From positions 8,165,501 through 8,229,500 of the forward strand of contig NZ_CP026121.1 of the NCBI RefSeq assembly GCF_003330845.1: a stretch of DNA of 64,000 nt, read 5' to 3'. Under the pieces are notes generated by a model. The model saw only the letters and a program-made list of their open reading frames with translations. It was not told the DNA's origin and did no database searches. Both the position numbers and the translations under genes were made by a program. Positions 63,160 through 64,000 of the stretch are shown here, one piece after another. This DNA comes from Streptomyces sp. Go-475. GTDB taxonomy: Bacteria > Actinomycetota > Actinomycetes > Streptomycetales > Streptomycetaceae. The first letter of the stretch is position 1, and every line of letters begins with the position of its first letter.

Positions 63160-64000
63160 CGGTGCGGGCACCGGCGTCCGGTGTTCCGGGTGGAGGCGCA
63201 GCCCCTCCGGCATCAGCGTCAGTCGCTCCGTCACGCGCAGCCGGTAGGCCGGATCGGGCCGCAGCTCGTAGCGGCGCAGCAGCAGGCCGAGCACCAGCGT
63301 CGCCTCGTGCAGCGCGAACTGGCGCCCGATGCACGCCCGCGCCCCCGTCCCGAACGGCTTGAAGGTGTGCGGCGCCCGGGTCCGTACGACCCCCGCCTCG
63401 AAGCGGTCCGGGTCGAACCGCTCGGCGTCCGCGCCCCACACCTCGGGGTCCCGGTGCAGCATCGGCGTCAGCACCAGCGCCCACGCCCCGCGCCGCATCG
63501 GGTGCTCTCCGGCCAGCACGGTGTCCTCCCGGGCCTCCCGGGCGAAGGCGGGCGCGGTGGGCCACAGCCGCAGTGACTCGTCCAGCACCCGGCGCACGTA
63601 GCGCAGCCGGGCCACCTGCTCGTAGGCCGGCTCCGCCGTGTCTCCCCAGACGCGGTCCACCTCGGCGCGGGCCCGGGCCGCGACCTCGGGGTGGCGGGAG
63701 AGGTAGTGCAGGGCGAAGGACAGCGCGCCGGACGTCGTCTCGTGGCCGGCGACCAGGAAGGTGATGACCTGGCGGCGCACGTTCCGGTCCGCCAGCCGCT
63801 TCCCGGTCTCGGGGTGGGCCGTCTCCAGCATCCGGTCGAGCAGGTCCCCGTCCCCGCCGCCCCCGGCGCGCCGGGCCCGGACCAGCTCGTCGACCGTGCG
63901 GTTGAGGTAGGCGATGTCGGCCGCGTTGCGCCGGCTCGCGCTCCGCAGCAGCAGCGGGGCCAGCGGGAACGGCACGGTGTTGAGCCGCTGCGCGTAGGTC
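63118..64000 (-). CDS. Cytochrome P450, CYP102 (BM3 heme domain)-like, no fused reductase (partial)
   Basis: About 294 residues from the C-terminal end are in the window; the start lies beyond the right edge. Features follow the BM3 heme domain very closely: DLLDRMLETAHPETGKRL, ITFLVAGHETTSGALSFAL (I helix), VLDESLRLWPTAPAFAREA (ExxR), FKPFGTGARACIGRQFALHE (heme Cys) and LTLMPEGLRL. In BM3 a flavin reductase follows this point; here the protein stops about 25 residues later with a Pro-rich tail, so a separate redox partner is needed. Confidence 0.9.
   Translation of the reverse strand, partial: TYAQRLNTVPFPLAPLLLRSASRRNAADIAYLNRTVDELVRARRAGGGGDGDLLDRMLETAHPETGKRLADRNVRRQVITFLVAGHETTSGALSFALHYLSRHPEVAARARAEVDRVWGDTAEPAYEQVARLRYVRRVLDESLRLWPTAPAFAREAREDTVLAGEHPMRRGAWALVLTPMLHRDPEVWGADAERFDPDRFEAGVVRTRAPHTFKPFGTGARACIGRQFALHEATLVLGLLLRRYELRPDPAYRLRVTERLTLMPEGLRLHPEHRTPVPAPAPEPRCPVPGADA

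Overview
The window looks like chromosomal DNA of a Streptomyces or close actinomycete. It is very GC-rich with strong G/C at third codon positions, uses many GTG and TTG starts, has tightly overlapping operons (ATGA/GTGA junctions), and carries actinomycete families such as mycothiol-dependent isomerase, F420-type LLM oxidoreductase and ECF41 sigma factor. No rRNA, tRNA, CRISPR array, prophage or intact insertion sequence was seen.

Region 1 (1-15.5 kb) is rich in metal functions. A lone amidinotransferase is followed by a cobalt ECF importer (cbiMNQO) behind a cobalamin riboswitch. Next come a Ser/Thr kinase with an apparent one-base frameshift in its C-terminal tail and a GNAT / fused Dpp-type permease / MFS operon preceded by a Nur-like (nickel) box. 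A VOC protein, a methyltransferase and an SDR follow. A copper-looking group then appears: a DUF4396 membrane protein with a CsoR-type palindrome, a Met/His-rich membrane protein, four 47-bp imperfect repeats and an ECF sigma factor.

Region 2 (15.5-28.6 kb) is the most unusual part. Around a divergent promoter lie a glutamine-synthetase-like ligase, a P450, a 3Fe-4S ferredoxin, its reductase and an acetoacetate-decarboxylase-fold protein. These are followed by three enzymes resembling HpaE, HpaD and HpaG of homoprotocatechuate meta-cleavage, a TetR regulator, an APC permease, a PuuC-like aldehyde dehydrogenase and a PuuD-like gamma-glutamyl hydrolase. The same 14-bp operator (GTTTG-N4-CAAAC or near match) sits at four promoters, so these genes look like one regulon, probably for an aromatic or cyclic amine handled through gamma-glutamyl intermediates.

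Region 3 (28.6-43.5 kb) is a series of small units: MarR/LLM oxidoreductase; a deletion scar joining a LuxR fragment to the tail of a sugar-ABC ATPase; an orphan sugar permease with a YtcJ-like amidohydrolase; znuACB with two Zur-like boxes; a YheO-type regulator with an ammonia-lyase; a cupin; a MoxR/VWA pair; a MacB-like ABC exporter; and a decayed patch holding two gene remnants.

Region 4 (43.5-59.1 kb) is a complete L-rhamnose system. Lactate oxidation (lutABC), kinase, bifunctional aldolase/dehydrogenase and isomerase are on the minus strand. The ABC importer, mutarotase, a secreted BNR_4-type protein likely to be a rhamnosyl-glucuronate lyase, and a LacI regulator are on the plus strand. 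Two LacI-like palindromes lie in the divergent promoter. Region 5 (59.1-64 kb) holds an S33 peptidase, a PIG-L deacetylase, an ECF41 sigma factor, a pentapeptide-repeat protein and, at the right edge, a P450 closely resembling the BM3 (CYP102) heme domain but lacking the fused reductase.
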